Assembly (NCBI GenBank): GCA_022496805.1 | Contig: CM040091.1 | Coordinates: 10,282,336-10,346,335, forward strand | Direction: 5' to 3' | DNA from: Pohlia nutans | Lineage: Eukaryota; Streptophyta; Bryopsida; Bryales; Mniaceae | Length of the DNA: 64,000 nucleotides | Shown: piece after piece, positions 1-20,610 of the stretch | Layout of the letters: every line of letters begins with the position of its first letter | Numbering within the stretch: position 1 is the stretch's first letter | Position numbers and translations under genes: made by a program | The notes under the pieces: generated by a model | What the model saw: the letters and a program-made list of their open reading frames with translations, nothing else | Database searches by the model: none | Told to the model about the DNA's origin: nothing

Positions 1-2155
1 GCTCTTCATTCCTTTTAGTGTGGTCCACACTATTTAAGATGATGCCTTGTGGTGCACATTACACTCTTTATTCTGTTTAAAATCATTTTTTATTTAATGT
101 AATATCAAATCAATGTATGATAAAGTAAATGAGATTTCTTTGATAAATTAATTCACCATCATGTAGCTTTTTAATATTAAATCGTGATTTACAAGTGGCA
201 TTTACAAAATCCAAAGTAAGTAAATGTTATTCATTAGTAGGTACACTAATCCATGAGTTGTATGAGTTAGTATTAAACTTACAAAGTAGTGTATTTTACA
301 CTTAAAGTATTAAGAGTGTAGCAATTGTTGTGGTCTTCTTTAAAAGTTGAGGTTTTGCAATTGCAAAAATCTATGACTGACATTGGTTTCATCAATTTAA
401 AGACAACATTATTTGAAAAGTTACATTGAGTAAACCCAAGAGTGTACATCAATTTTTTTTAGAATTGGTGCATATTAACCCCTAAGTTCCCAAGAGATCA
501 TTGTGTGATCGCTATCCATTTTCTCGGGCTGTTTAGGCCCATTTTTTTCTTTTCAAACAAAAAATATGACGTCAAAATTAAACGAGTCCTATTTCCAATC
601 CAATTAGCATTGGAAAGATTCAAAGGTCTATAAAAGGTTGTGAGCTGAACTAGCACTCTCGTGCACAAAAATGAATATCAAAAGAAAAAAATCCCAAAAA
701 GAAAAGTTTAAAATTACAATTAAACCTTTATTAATTGTTATTTTATAAATACTATTGAATTTTTTAAAATAATAAATCCAAATTTGACGTGGCCAAATTT
801 TAGCCACGTAGGATTCAGTTATTTTAATAATTTTAAATACTTTTTATTCAAAATTTTAATATTTCTTTATTTTTAAAACATTTCTTTGCATGGCATCTTT
901 GGCAAAATTTGCACCCCTTTGAAGGCCTCAAAACTTTTGTAATGCATTAGGAGAGATTTTGGGCTTTTAGAAGCCCCCTTCCCTTTGTCAAACTACTGAT
1001 CAGCAGTAAACCAACAACAACCAATCATAAAATAAAAAAATAAAATTGCAGTCTGACATGACAAACCATCTGTCATGTCAGACTACAATTTATTATTATT
1101 TTTAAAATTATTAACTATTTTTTTTGTAAAATATATTTTATTATTTAGATCCCAGGGAACTGAATTTGGATGATCTAAAGTAGAGGCCTTCTTAAGGCTT
1201 CATATTTCTCCTAATGTCTTTTAGGGGTTAACTCAATCACATAGTAGTGAGGAGGGGGGGAGCGAGTAATGATGGCCAAGTATCATCTCATCTCTTCTCT
1301 ACTTTACTCTACTAGCCTTTAAGCCTCAAGCAAAAAAAGGGTTGGGAGGGGGGGAAGAAATGAGATTTTTTTTCCTTTTATAACTTAATTAGATTAGAGA
1401 GGAGTACCAAAGTTTTAATGGATGAAAAAAAAAACCCATTTAACTGTTTAACTTAACTTAAAAACCCATTTAACTTAATTTAAATGTTAAAGTTAATCTT
1501 TGTGTCAATTTAAGAGTCCACATTCATTGTGTTGCCTTCCTGCATCGACTTCCTACGTTTTTCATCTCTTTCCATCGACACACGGTTTTAATTATTTAAT
1601 TATTTATTGATTGATTGATTGATTGATTTTTATTTAATTATTTATTTAGTGATTGATTGATTGATTTTTATTTAATATTTAATTTTGTGTTTCATCCTTT
1701 TCAACATGGTTCTATTTTAATCTTAAAATCTCAATTATTTTTGCAAAGTGGACTCTTATTGTGAAATGAAGGGAGTATTGAATAATTTCTCGAAGAACGA
1801 CATTTTGTAAGGTCAAGAGTACTATAATGGTCCTATGTATCAAAATGTTCATTCAATAATTTGGAACATTCCCACAAGTGATTGCCATCATCAAAATCGT
1901 TCGTCTAAAATTGATGTCGTGATTTGACTTGAGAGGACTTTTTTCCAGTTAGTGTTTCCAAGATTGGTATTTTGCTTGTGAACACTAGTGACACTTCTAT
2001 TGTTTGGTAAAATTTAGGTTTGGGTTGGTATATGATGTGGTTGCTAAAAATTGAGGTTTCAATTTTACTTGGGAAGATTTTTGCCTGGAAAACCACTCTT
2101 GATTGGTATTTGGCTTCTTCATCCTCCATGGCGCTGACAAATTTAGGTCTACATT
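1..2155. other. AT-rich intergenic region without a supported gene
   Basis: No coding exon could be supported here. The DNA is AT-rich with short TTTA/GATT runs (about 1590-1680). A hairpin lies at about 1045-1089: two 18-19 nt arms around TCTGACATGACA and its complement, with a 7-nt loop. The motif TTAACCCCTAA at 475-485 and its inverse TTTAGGGGTTAA at 1220-1231 resemble the ends of the TTAA-flanked elements found later in the window, so 479-1227 may be one such element of about 750 bp. That is inference from the ends only. Confidence 0.5.
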
Positions 2156-2159
2156 GGTA

Positions 2160-2755
2160 TTTTAGGTTTGGAAATAGGTTGGTTTATTAGGCTAAAAAAT
2201 CAGTTGATATACTAGGCTCGGAAATAGGCTGGTGGACTAGGTTCAGAAATAGATTGGTACACTAGATTCGGAAATAGACTGGTATACTAGGTTCAGAAAT
2301 AGGTTGGTGGACTACTTTCTGAAATAGGCTAGTGGACTACGTTCGGAAATAAGCTGGTACGCTAAGTTCAGAAATAGATTGGTACACTAGGTTTAGAAAT
2401 AAGCTGGTGGATTAGGTTCGAAAATAGGCTGGTACACTAGGTTCAGAAATAGGCTAGTAAACTAGATTCGGAAATAGGCTGGTGTACTAGGTTTGGAAAT
2501 AGGCTGGTAGACTAGGTTCGAAAATAGGCTGGTACACTAGGTTCAGAAATAGGTTGGTACACTAGGTTCGGAAATAGGTTAGTACACTAAGTTCGGAAAT
2601 AGGTTAGTACACTAAGTTCGGAAATAGGTTGGTGGACTAGGTTCGGAAATAGGTTGGTACACTAGGTTCGGAAATAGGTTGGTGGACTAGGTTCGGAAAT
2701 AGGCTGTTATACTAGGTTCGGAAATAGGCTGGTACACGAGGCTCGGCAATAGAGA
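2160..2755. repeat. 25-bp minisatellite upstream of the RNA methyltransferase gene
   Basis: About 24 imperfect head-to-tail copies of a 25-bp unit. Each reads roughly GAAATAGGYTGGTACACTAG followed by GTTCG. The phase is exact in the later copies (for example units at 2646, 2671 and 2696). The array stops about 200 bp before the start codon at 2952, so it lies in the promoter or the 5' leader. Unit differences are mostly T/C and A/G swaps (GGCTGG against GGTTGG, TACACTAG against TGGACTAG). Confidence 0.9.
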
Positions 2756-2951
2756 TACCGGTCTCAGCGCTGGACTTGCTCTGAGGGTGCCAAATGCCAT
2801 GAAACGACGAGCCAATTTGATGCTCCTTGCTAAAACCCTAAACCCCGGCTTTGCTTTTTTTCACTCGCACCAACACCAAGGTGCGTCGTCGAGGTCGTTG
2901 CCGCGGAGTTTTCCGTGACAATTTCGGTATTAGGGACAGAGCGAGAGAGCC

Positions 2952-11936
<8,985 letters not shown>

Positions 11937-13730
11937 TTAGACAAGCAGACTTGCAACGGCAGTGTAATTCGGGACCCAAATACTGACAGCTGGGTATAAG
12001 AAAAGCTTGACGTTAGAACAACCTTCCAGAAAATGGCTTTTGAACTGAAGTAGGAGAATTTATTTCCAACAGGTTCCCAATTCCAACAATTAGGAATAGA
12101 TCTTAATTAACACTTCCATGACTCCAAATTGTGATCGTGATTAATCAATACCTACAAGACAAGGTCTTCACAGGTCCTCCTTACTGATATTGGGTGATTT
12201 CATGGTTTATAATTAGATATAAGGTCCGGATACTATGTATGCTGTTGTCATGCCTCATTAGTAATTTAACGCAGGGTTCTCCTATAAAAGGTGGGATCTC
12301 AAGATGATATCATTTTTTTTCCAATGGGTACCCATTGAGCTCCCTGCGAGCTCTCGAACTTTTGGATCCGTGTGGGTTGAAAAGTTCTTGTAAGTTAAGC
12401 TGTTACAAATTTGCAATCCTGTAAGTGGTTATGAAATTTTATGTAATTAGGGTTCTTAATTAATCAGGTCTTGTGAAGCTAATGTATTCCAAGGTAACTA
12501 TCTCCATAACTACTTGCTAATTACTAAAAGCACCTCAAGTGTTTAGCACTTTTTGGCACCCATGGATTGAGTTCTCCATAAACCCTAGTCCAAAGAGATT
12601 TGAAAGGTAGAGTTCGTGGGCACCAATAAGCCAATAAGAGTTTTGTGACGACCACAATGATGTTACATTTTCTAATAACGAGAAAACTTGGGTTTAAATA
12701 TGTTTGAATTTGAAAGTATGGTTAAATCACTTTGCTAATCATGCATCATAAGGTTCAAAGTTCCTCATGTGTCCATTTTTTGAATGATGTATAGATATCA
12801 TCCACATTTTTTCATTTGTCATGCACATTTTGTAGTGTGAATTTTTTTACTATAGATTTTATGGGAAAGTTAGCCTCATGCATTTGTGAACCAATTAGAA
12901 AGGGGATGATTTGTGAAATTTTATGCTTCAATTCATATTGCAATGTTTCATAAAAAAATTCTAAGATCTTATTTCAATATAATTCATAAGTGCATTTAAA
13001 AAAGTCAACTCATAAAAAGAAACAACAAAAAATCTTCAAAAATCACTACATTTAGAGTATTAGATTTCAACTCATTACAACGAATTTCATCCATATACCG
13101 GTATTGTCAATATCTTATTCCTAATCAAATTACAAATGAATTTTAAATTTTGAACTTCAAATTTTACACTTGTGAACCATTGGGCCACGTGCCGTGAATG
13201 AACAATTGTAGGATTGAACTTTCTATAATGTAACATAGCCTTTCACATTTTTGAATGGTTTTATGATGACTTCCATTCCGTCTTCAAAGACTATTATGTG
13301 AAGTAACCTAACCTCACGAGGGGGGGGGGGGGGGGGGGGGGTGACTCTATAGGGGGTTTGTATATCACGTGTGACCAAGGGGTATTTTTCTAGGGGGTAT
13401 TTTGGTGGAGGGACCTAATTAAACTGACCATTTCATTACCTAATTTTCTAAATTGTTATATTTTTTATACCATACATTTAGTTCAAATTATAGGAAGATT
13501 GCATTTTATAGTACCATAACTTCATTATAACAAAGCAAATTAGAAAATTAGCGTGGTCTTTGGACTAAGGATTTGTAGCACAGTAGGTTATGAGGAGGTG
13601 AGGACGCAGAACTACATGGACACATGTAAAGAGGGCTGCAGCATGAAGTTAGTATACCATATATAGAAAAGTACAAGGCATAATGTTTATGACAACAACA
13701 AAACAATCTTAAACCATCATCATCCATAAT
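11937..13730. other. 3' flank and intergenic spacer with MITE relic and G-homopolymer
   Basis: No gene supported. The stretch 12735-13160 is a diverged relative of the elements at 26228-26800 and 51703-52263: it shares the phrases about GTCCATTTTTTGAATGATG, AATTAGAAAGGGGATGATTTG and TTCATCCATATACCGG. An uninterrupted run of about 22 G lies at 13320-13341, followed by TGACTCTATAGGGGG. Confidence 0.6.
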
Positions 13731-14143
13731 TTCAAAGTCTCACCATTGCAAGAGCTTCACAACAGAAGAACATGCTAAAATGACCACATTGAATAACATT
13801 CACACCCCACAAGCATAGACCAGCACATTTATAGCTATGAGACAAGATTCCAAATGAAACAAAGTATATATTTAGGATGTGTTTAAGAACACAATATCTA
13901 CAAAACAAGCTATGATGAACCATAGTTTACGGTTTTGGTCTGTTCAGAAACCTGGGGAATACAAAATATATGCAAGGGCTATATACTTGTTTTAAAAAAG
14001 CCTTTGTTTCACAGCAAGGAACCAGAAACTAAGACAAGGCCTAGTGCAGCAGGTTTAGGGTTGTACAAAAATTATCTACAATGCTACCGAACAAACACTC
14101 ACTTGCGGCGCAATAGTGCAACCCAAATTAGCTCAAAGTCACG

Positions 14144-14969
14144 TCAATCTTTTCCCTCGGGGAGAGACGCCTTCAACTGCCAACCTCGCGCAAGTTTGTC
14201 ACGCAAGCAAGAAAGCTCCGGTGCTAACAGCTCATACAATGGCATAAGGCGCATACAATTTGGAATTGGCTTCATCAGCGGCCACGTGATTGTAAACACC
14301 TCCAATGCGTAGTCAAACGTCTTGATGACATAACGATCACAAGAAACCCATGGTGCACGCCACTTCCAAACCAAGTCAAACTGCGCCAACTGTGAAACGC
14401 AACAACAGCCACCTCAAAAACCCAGAAACTGCGGTTTGGGAAGGGGGGAACCTGAACTCCTCTGATGTGGCGCCCTCGTCTGCCTCGTTCAGCTCCTTCA
14501 GCAACATGTCTAAAGTTTGCAGCTCCAACTTTGGCCAGGTGCGCAGTGCATCTGCTGCAGCGCCACCTGATACTGGAGCAGCGTCATCTGATATAGCCTC
14601 GAGCAGCGGCATCTCAACATCCTAGAGCAGTGCCATCTGATACTGCGCTTGTCGAAAAACCTCAAAACCCTAACAAGAGAGCGGTGAGATGGCGGACCAC
14701 GGACAGAATTCAGGACGAGAATTTACACACCACGGACGGAATTCAAACAGGGAGAGAGAAGCAAGATGGAGGAGAGGACACGAGGAATGCAACAAGAAGA
14801 ATGGAGGGCTAGTTATATAGAAGAAGGGTTAGGGAACTAAAAGACATACCAAATCAACCAACAAATCTAAGGACGGGACAACAAGCTCACACCTCGCCTT
14901 CACCTTATTGAATATTTCTGGCGCTGCATATTCATCTTCTAAGGTCCAAATTTTTAACCAATCAGCCAT
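14144..14969 (-). CDS. Possible small gene, product not recognised
   Basis: I do not recognise this product. Reading leftwards, an exon 14969-14850 (start MADWLKIWTLEDEYAAPEIF) ends at a good donor, TTG/GTATGT. A phase-0 acceptor at 14621 (CTCTAG/GATG) joins it to a frame running to a stop at 14376, which gives about 121 aa. The text there is acidic and alanine-rich, with KLELQTLDMLLKELNEADEG suggesting a helix. An overlapping frame, 14389-14144 (DLVWKWRAPWVSCDRYVIKT onward), also looks protein-like and may be a further exon or a frameshifted continuation. I found no splice pair that joins the two in phase. Codon content is more GC-rich than the flanks. It may be a lineage-specific gene or a decaying one. 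Confidence 0.3.
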
Positions 14970-15441
14970 AGCCTCAACCGATGCCACCAAAATCTCGCTA
15001 GAGAACCCTAAACCACAGGAGAATGAAGAAGAATAAACTCTGGCGCTTGAACTTCCAAGAAACCCATAGCGGCACAAACCCTTCCACCTGAACAACCCTA
15101 GCCACAATGTACAGGAATTCTTCCAATGGGAGAGAAGGCCGATGCGAATTCATCCGTCGTGAAACGTGAACCACACGTTTTCATCCAATGTCAGGCACGT
15201 CTACAGGCTGGAGTACAGAGTGTACCCCTATCCTCAACCTAGGGTGCTTATACCAGACTGTACATTATATCTAAAAAAGAAAAAAGTTACCATCTTATCT
15301 ATGACCATATATTTATTATAATCCTGAATCTCTTATTTTCACAACAATACATTACCTCAAATAATTTTCAAAAATTTACCTTCACTAAATAAAAAATACC
15401 ATATCTTTGGCCACACGTTACCGGCTAAAATTGTCTAAGTC

Positions 15442-15442
<1 letters not shown>

Positions 15443-15485
<43 letters not shown>
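15443..15485. repeat. Poly-C homopolymer of 43 bases
   Basis: Uninterrupted C from 15443 to 15485, preceded by AAGTCA. The G-run at 13320 is followed by TGACTC, so both runs sit next to the same short TGAC/GTCA sequence. Confidence 0.95.
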
Positions 15486-15486
<1 letters not shown>

Positions 15487-15742
15487 TGCCTAACCTTTCA
15501 TATCTTTTCAATTTCAAGGCCATTCACTTCGTCACTAGTGGTGCAGAGAGAAGCAAAGCGCTTGAATGTATGAATTTCGTTCAAGCCCCTATTTAGGAGG
15601 AATTTTAGTGAAAAATTGCCATTGTTCTAATAATCAAAAAATAAAGACGCCTTTCACCAACCAACCTAGGAACCATGACTTAGCAATTACCAACTAAACA
15701 AATTCCAAATTATACCCTAGCTATGTTTAACCACTCATTTAA

Positions 15743-15966
15743 CCCCTAATCGTCCATGGGAATAGTATATACTTTGTCGTATAATTGGGATTTTCTACCA
15801 ACAAGAAACTCTAAGTTGGAATCTCAGTAGCTCGTTGGAACCGCATTGATCTAAATTTTGACTTCTCTTTTGACCTCAAACCCATTGCATTTGTGAATTC
15901 ATTCCAAATACAATCAAAATACAACGTATTCTACTGGCCGCAAAGACACGTTTAAATGTTTAGGGG
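15743..15966. mobile_element. TTAA-flanked MITE, family B
   Basis: A 224-bp element between TTAA at 15739-15742 and 15967-15970, ending CCCCTAATCG and TTTAGGGG. The inverted sequence matches the element at 51170-51395: both carry TGCGG..CGTATTCTACTGG-type and CATGGGAATAGTATATAC-type segments in opposite orientation. Confidence 0.7.
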
Positions 15967-16383
15967 TTAAGATTACTCTTTGTTACTAGTACTGGTTACT
16001 TATTAGTCACTAAAGTGTTTATTCTCGTAAAGGAAAATAGTCTTTCACCAAAGACCCTGTGTCCACTGCCTCATCGTCAACACTAAAGTTGAGGTACCTT
16101 ATTCCGATAACTTAAGCTACCTACACTATTTTTGGACCAGCCATTAATAGGGTGATATTTTTCCCGGGTTGGAAGTTAGTTTTCGCGGAGAATGCAAATT
16201 TTTCCATGAATTATTTCCCAATATTGAAACTTGTACAATTTTTCAAAGTGAAAAGTACTTCAGGACCCAAAACCGATCATATGCTCTAATGTACAAATGA
16301 GGTACATCTTTTCTTTCAAAATCTAGAAATTAGGCCTAATCGGTTTTGTGTCCCTAGTTGCTTCAAGGTACCTCAACCTTAAC

Positions 16384-16440
16384 AGACACTTTATTCACAC
16401 CAGCCTTGAAAGAGGTTCAGAGTTTCTCTCTATCTATGAA
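16384..16440 (+). mobile_element. Copy of the approximately 60-bp hairpin retroposon
   Basis: ACAGACACTTTATTCACACC then AGCCTTGAAAGAGG and TTTCTCTCTATCTATG. This is a diverged copy of the short element best preserved at 50583-50644. No target duplication was recognised here. Confidence 0.55.
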
Positions 16441-16748
16441 AGAATAAATTACTGAAGACAGACACAAATAAAATTTGACAAAATTAGAAACAAAAAATGA
16501 AAACCACTGCTGCAGAGTGCTTTCCGGAGGTGAAGCTGGCGTGGCAACCAAGGAGCATCCCATTCAATCAACGCCGTGGCCGCCACGCCCCATCGCCCTC
16601 CCTCCCATACAACAACCCGATTGCACATGCTCACCAACCTCTCTTGCCTTACTTCCCCTTTCTTTTGGCTCATTTCCACTTTCCTGCTCACTCACCGCCA
16701 TCACATTCTCTCACTCTTTCATCCCTGCTGATTGATCAATCGAGGGCC

Positions 16749-19350
16749 ATGGTGTCCCTGAAGCTGCAGAAGCGGCTGGCCGCGTCGGTGCTCAAATGCG
16801 GCGAGCGCAAGGTATGGCTGGACCCCAACGAGGGGACCGAACTCTCCATGGCCAACAGCCGCCAGAACCTCCGCAAGCTCGTCAAGGACGGCTTCGTTAT
16901 TCGGAAGCCCCAGAAAGTTCACTCGCGCGCAAGGGCTCGCCGTGCGTTGGAGGCCACGCGCAAGGGCCGTCACTGTGGTTACGGAAAGCGGCGCGGGACC
17001 CGGGAGGCCAGGCTTCCCACCAAGGTCATTTCCTTAAACCCTAAACCCTCAGTGTAGGAAAATTGGACCCCCTGCTGGAAAGCATCTGTTTGTGTGAAAA
17101 TGACTTCAGTTTGACACGATCAAACGCTCTTGATCTTGTAGTGTAGAACAGGAGCTTTAAAATGATGTATCGCAATCAGAAATCCGAGGTAAAATGAGAA
17201 AATGCCGCTGACCGTGTGATGCAGATCATGGCCATATTGGACGTTTTAACCCTTTAACCCCTAAAGGACCAAGAAGCTCAAAATTTGGTCTGATGTTTTT
17301 TATTGTAGTTTTGAGTAGGCTCTATGTGGACTTCCTTTTTTTCAAATTTGATTGTTTTTTTACCAACACATGCATTTTTCTTCATTGATTTTAGAGATAT
17401 AAAACTTGGTCCCATTTGAATTATATTTTCCACAATATGATCAATTGAATTTGTCAGTTTAAAACCATGAATCCTTGGTCCTTTAGGGGTTAAGGACCAA
17501 GATGGCCAAATTTGGCTTCATGTTTTTTTTAGCAGTTTTGAGTGGGTTCTATGTGAAGTTTCTATTGTTCAAATTTATTTATTTATTTGGTCAACACATG
17601 CAATGTTCTTTACTGATTCTGGTGATATAAAATTTGGTCCTATCTGAATCATACTTTTCATTATATGAATGATTGATTTTGTCATTTTTAAACCATGAAT
17701 TCTTGGTGTAAAGGCGTAAGGGTTAAACGCGTAGGGGTTAATTGCTCTTGATTTGTTTTGAAGTTGTCGGAATTTCAAGATCAATGTGACAATTGTAGCG
17801 TCTCGTGATTGCGCTTGATTGCTGCCTGGATTTGAAGCACTTCATATGGGGGCTTTCTTTTGCTCAGTTTTTGTTTCTCTTTTGACCAACACGTGCGATG
17901 TTCTTCACTGATTCTGGTGATATAAAATTTGACTTCACCTGAACTTTCTTTTCCACAATATGATGGATCAAATGGGTCATTTGAATTCTCGATTTGATTC
18001 TGCTTCTTGCTAATACGGATGGCGAGCAGTGGCGACTATCTTCTTCGTTTAAGGACCTAAATTCAGCCTCATTTATTTATATTTTTTTAGCACTTTTGAG
18101 TGAGTCATATGGGGGCTTTCTTACACTCAGTTTTTGTTTCTCTTTTGACAACGTTCTCCACTGATTCTATTGACATAAAATTTGACTCCACCTGAACTTT
18201 CGTTTCCACAATATGATGAATCAAATTGGTCATTATAATACCATGAATTCTCACTCAAGTAATCAAAAGGTAGCAAGCAGTGTGTTTATTGATAGATACA
18301 AGAGAGTATCGAATCACTAGTAGCAAACCTGTCGTTTTTCATTCCTCATTTCGTGGGAATAGTGAATAGTACCGGAATATTATACTTACGTTTTTGTCTT
18401 CTTGTGACCAAAACTACTCATCAGCACTAACACAGCACATGTGCTTGGCACTGTTTTATTTCTTTTTCATTTATACTCATCAGCACTAACATAGCCCATG
18501 TGCCTGGCGCCATTTCATTTCTTTTTCATTTATACTCATCAGCACTAACACAACCCATGTGCTTGGTGCCGTTTCATTTCTTTTTCATTTATAGTAAGTG
18601 AAAAACGACACATTTCCTTCTAGTGAATTCAATCACTAGTAGCAGACCTGTCGTTTTTCATTCCTCACTTTGTGAGAACAATGAATAGTGGCTATATATT
18701 ATACTTATATTTCTGTTTTCTTGTGACCAAAACTACTCATCAGCACTAACATAGCCCATGTGCCTGGCGCCGTTTCATTTCTTTTTCATTTATAGTAAGT
18801 GAAAAACGACACATTTCCTTCTAGTGAATTCAATCACTAGTAGCAGACCTGTCGTTTTTCATTCCTCACTTTGTGAGAACAATGAATAGTGGCTATATAT
18901 TATACTTATATTTCTGTTTTCTTGTGACCAAAACTACTCATCAGCACTAACACAACCCATGTGCCTGGCGCTGTTTCATTTCTTTTTCATTTATAGTAAG
19001 TGAAAAACGACACATTTCCTTTAATGGAGTGTGTGTGTGTGATGTAGGTGTTGTGGTTGCGGCGAATGCGAGTACTCCGGCGACTGCTTCGCAAGTACCG
19101 GGACGCGAACAAGATTGACAAGCACATGTACCACGACATGTACGTGAAGGTGAAGGGGAACGTGTTCAAGAACAAGCGGGTGTTGATGGAGAGCATCCAC
19201 AAGTCCAAGGCGGAGAAGGCGCGTGAGAAGACGTTGTCCGACCAGTTGGAGGCCCGGCGGGCCAAGAACAAGGCCGCCCGGGAGCGCAAGATTGCCCGCA
19301 GGGAGGACCGCCAGGCCCAGGGCATCCCGGTTCGGAAGTCCAAACTGTAG
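16749..19350 (+). CDS. RPL19: 60S ribosomal protein eL19
   Basis: Component of the cytosolic large ribosomal subunit that binds 25S rRNA. Two exons, 16749-17024 and 19048-19350, join in phase 0 after LPTK and give 192 aa, close to the family's usual size. The highly conserved blocks [63 protein letters not shown] and [13 protein letters not shown] are all present. The C-terminus is the expected long basic helix, rich in K, R and A. The start is the ATG of MVSLKLQ; an open frame upstream is only leader. Exons are GC-rich compared with the AT-rich 2-kb intron, which is filled with repeats. Confidence 0.98.
17053..17245. mobile_element. Interspersed element shared with the aldolase-gene intron (unoccupied version)
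   Basis: This roughly 190-bp segment matches, in inverse orientation, the sequence on both sides of the foldback element at 54158-54376. Shared phrases are AAATTGGACCCCCTGC, CATCTGTTTGTGTGAAAATG and GAGAAAATGCC. Here the two halves are continuous (GAGCTTTAAAATGATG), so this is an empty-site version. Confidence 0.7.
17258..17489. mobile_element. TTAA-flanked MITE, family A
   Basis: A 232-bp element with perfect terminal inverted CCCCTAAAGGACCAA / TTGGTCCTTTAGGGG, flanked by TTAA at 17254-17257 and 17490-17493. It has no coding capacity. It lies inside the eL19 intron. Confidence 0.85.
17494..17722. mobile_element. TTAA-flanked MITE, family A, abutting the previous copy
   Basis: This second copy starts directly at the right-hand TTAA of the 17258-17489 element and shares that TTAA. 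Its interior matches the first copy (TTTTGAGTGGGTTCTATGTG, CTGATTCTGGTGATATAAAA). Its right end has decayed and is followed by two further TTAA sites. Further fragments lie at about 17870-18000 and 18080-18240. Confidence 0.65.
18310..18995. repeat. 201-bp tandem repeat inside the eL19 intron
   Basis: The phrase ATAGTAAGTGAAAAACGACA occurs at 18591, 18792 and 18993, an exact 201-bp spacing, with two near-identical full units. A diverged unit begins near 18310. Within it a smaller module of about 57-59 bp (ACTCATCAGCACTAACACAG onward) is repeated at about 18417, 18474 and 18533, so the array has nested periods. Confidence 0.9.
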
Positions 19351-19354
19351 CTAG

Positions 19355-20610
19355 CTTGTGATGCTGAGGACTTTGTAAATACCCTTGTTCAACATGCATG
19401 TGTAAATTGTTGGTTCTGGTCATTTTATCGGTTGCCAATTCATCTTTGTGGGCGTTTTGGGGTTGTAAGCTGACCATTTAAACTCATCATATTGTGGGAA
19501 CTGTAAAGGATTCATGGTTTCAAAATGATAAATTCATTTTAATTATGTTGTGAAATATGTAATTCAGATGAGACTAGATTTTGTATCACTGGAATTAGTG
19601 AAGAATATTGCATGTGATTGTCAAGAAACGGACAAATTTGAACAAAATGAAGTCCACATAGAACCTACTCAAAACTACTAAAAAGAAATACGAGACCCAA
19701 TTTGAACTTCATTGTCTTTTAGGGGTTACGTGGAGAAAAATCTTATCAGTAGATTGAGTGATGTTGAGGATTTTGTAAATTCTCTTTGGCTTGTTCAACA
19801 CGCATGTATAAATTGTTGATTCTGGTCATTTTTTCGGTTGCAAATTCATCTTTGTGGGCGTTTTGGGGTTTTAAGATGACCATTTTAACCCTCGGTGGGG
19901 TGCACTCTACATTATCACGTGCGTTCATGACCCCTTCTAAAAACCCCCATGTATACGAGGGTTTATATGTCTAAAACTTTTGTATACTGATCTAATTATA
20001 TGTCTTATGTAAGTATACGTCAATATTTTCAACTCTAGATATGCTTATTGTAAGTATACATAGTACGGAAGTGTTCAAATTAATACCCCTCTTGTGTACT
20101 CACGTATACTCGTTCAAGTTTAGTACAGTGCACCACCGGGATTTTAACTCATCATATTGTGGAAACTGTAACTTAACTTCTAAAGGACTAAGGATTCATG
20201 GTTTCAAATTGACAAATTCATTTAATCATAGTGTGAAATATATAAATTAGATGAGACTAAATTTTGTATCATTGGAATCAATGAAGAAAAATGCATATGA
20301 TGGTCAAGAAATGAACAAATTTGAATAGAACGAAGTCCACATGGAACCTGCTCAAAACTACTAAAAAAATACGAGGCCCAATTTGGAATTCTTTGTCTTT
20401 TAGGGGTTAAGTGGAGAAAATTCTTATATCAGTAGATTGAGTGATGCTGAGGACTTTGTGAATGCTTGTTGAACACGCATGTATAAATTGTTAATTCTGG
20501 TCATTTCTTGGTTGCGAATTCATCTTTGTAGGCGTTTTGGAGTTGTAAGATGACCAGTTCAACTTATCATATTGTGGAAACTGTAATTTTAGTGGAGAAA
20601 CTTCTTGTAT
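19355..20610 (+). repeat. Three copies of the eL19 3' flank
   Basis: The sequence just after the eL19 stop (ATGCTGAGGACTTTGTAAAT, then CATCTTTGTGGGCGTTTTGG) recurs at 19761 and 20444. Spacing is 400 bp and 683 bp. The difference is largely explained by the 251-bp MITE inserted in copy 2. Each copy is followed by a family A MITE remnant (about 19510-19723 and 20172-20407) ending in TTTTAGGGGTTA. Confidence 0.8.
19890..20140. mobile_element. hAT-like MITE with 8-bp target duplication, copy 1
   Basis: A 251-bp element flanked by ATTTTAAC at 19882-19889 and 20141-20148. The imperfect terminal inverted repeats are CCTCGGTGGGGTGCACT and the complement of GTGCACCACCGGG. The second copy is at 61853-62231. 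Eight-bp duplications are typical of hAT-type elements; the superfamily call is inference. Confidence 0.8.

Noticed and set aside
16497..16748. N-terminal extension of eL19
   Set aside because: The upstream in-frame sequence is not conserved in eL19; the family starts at MVSLKLQ.
19166..19477. Minus-strand frame opposite eL19 exon 2
   Set aside because: Shadow of a GC-rich coding exon.
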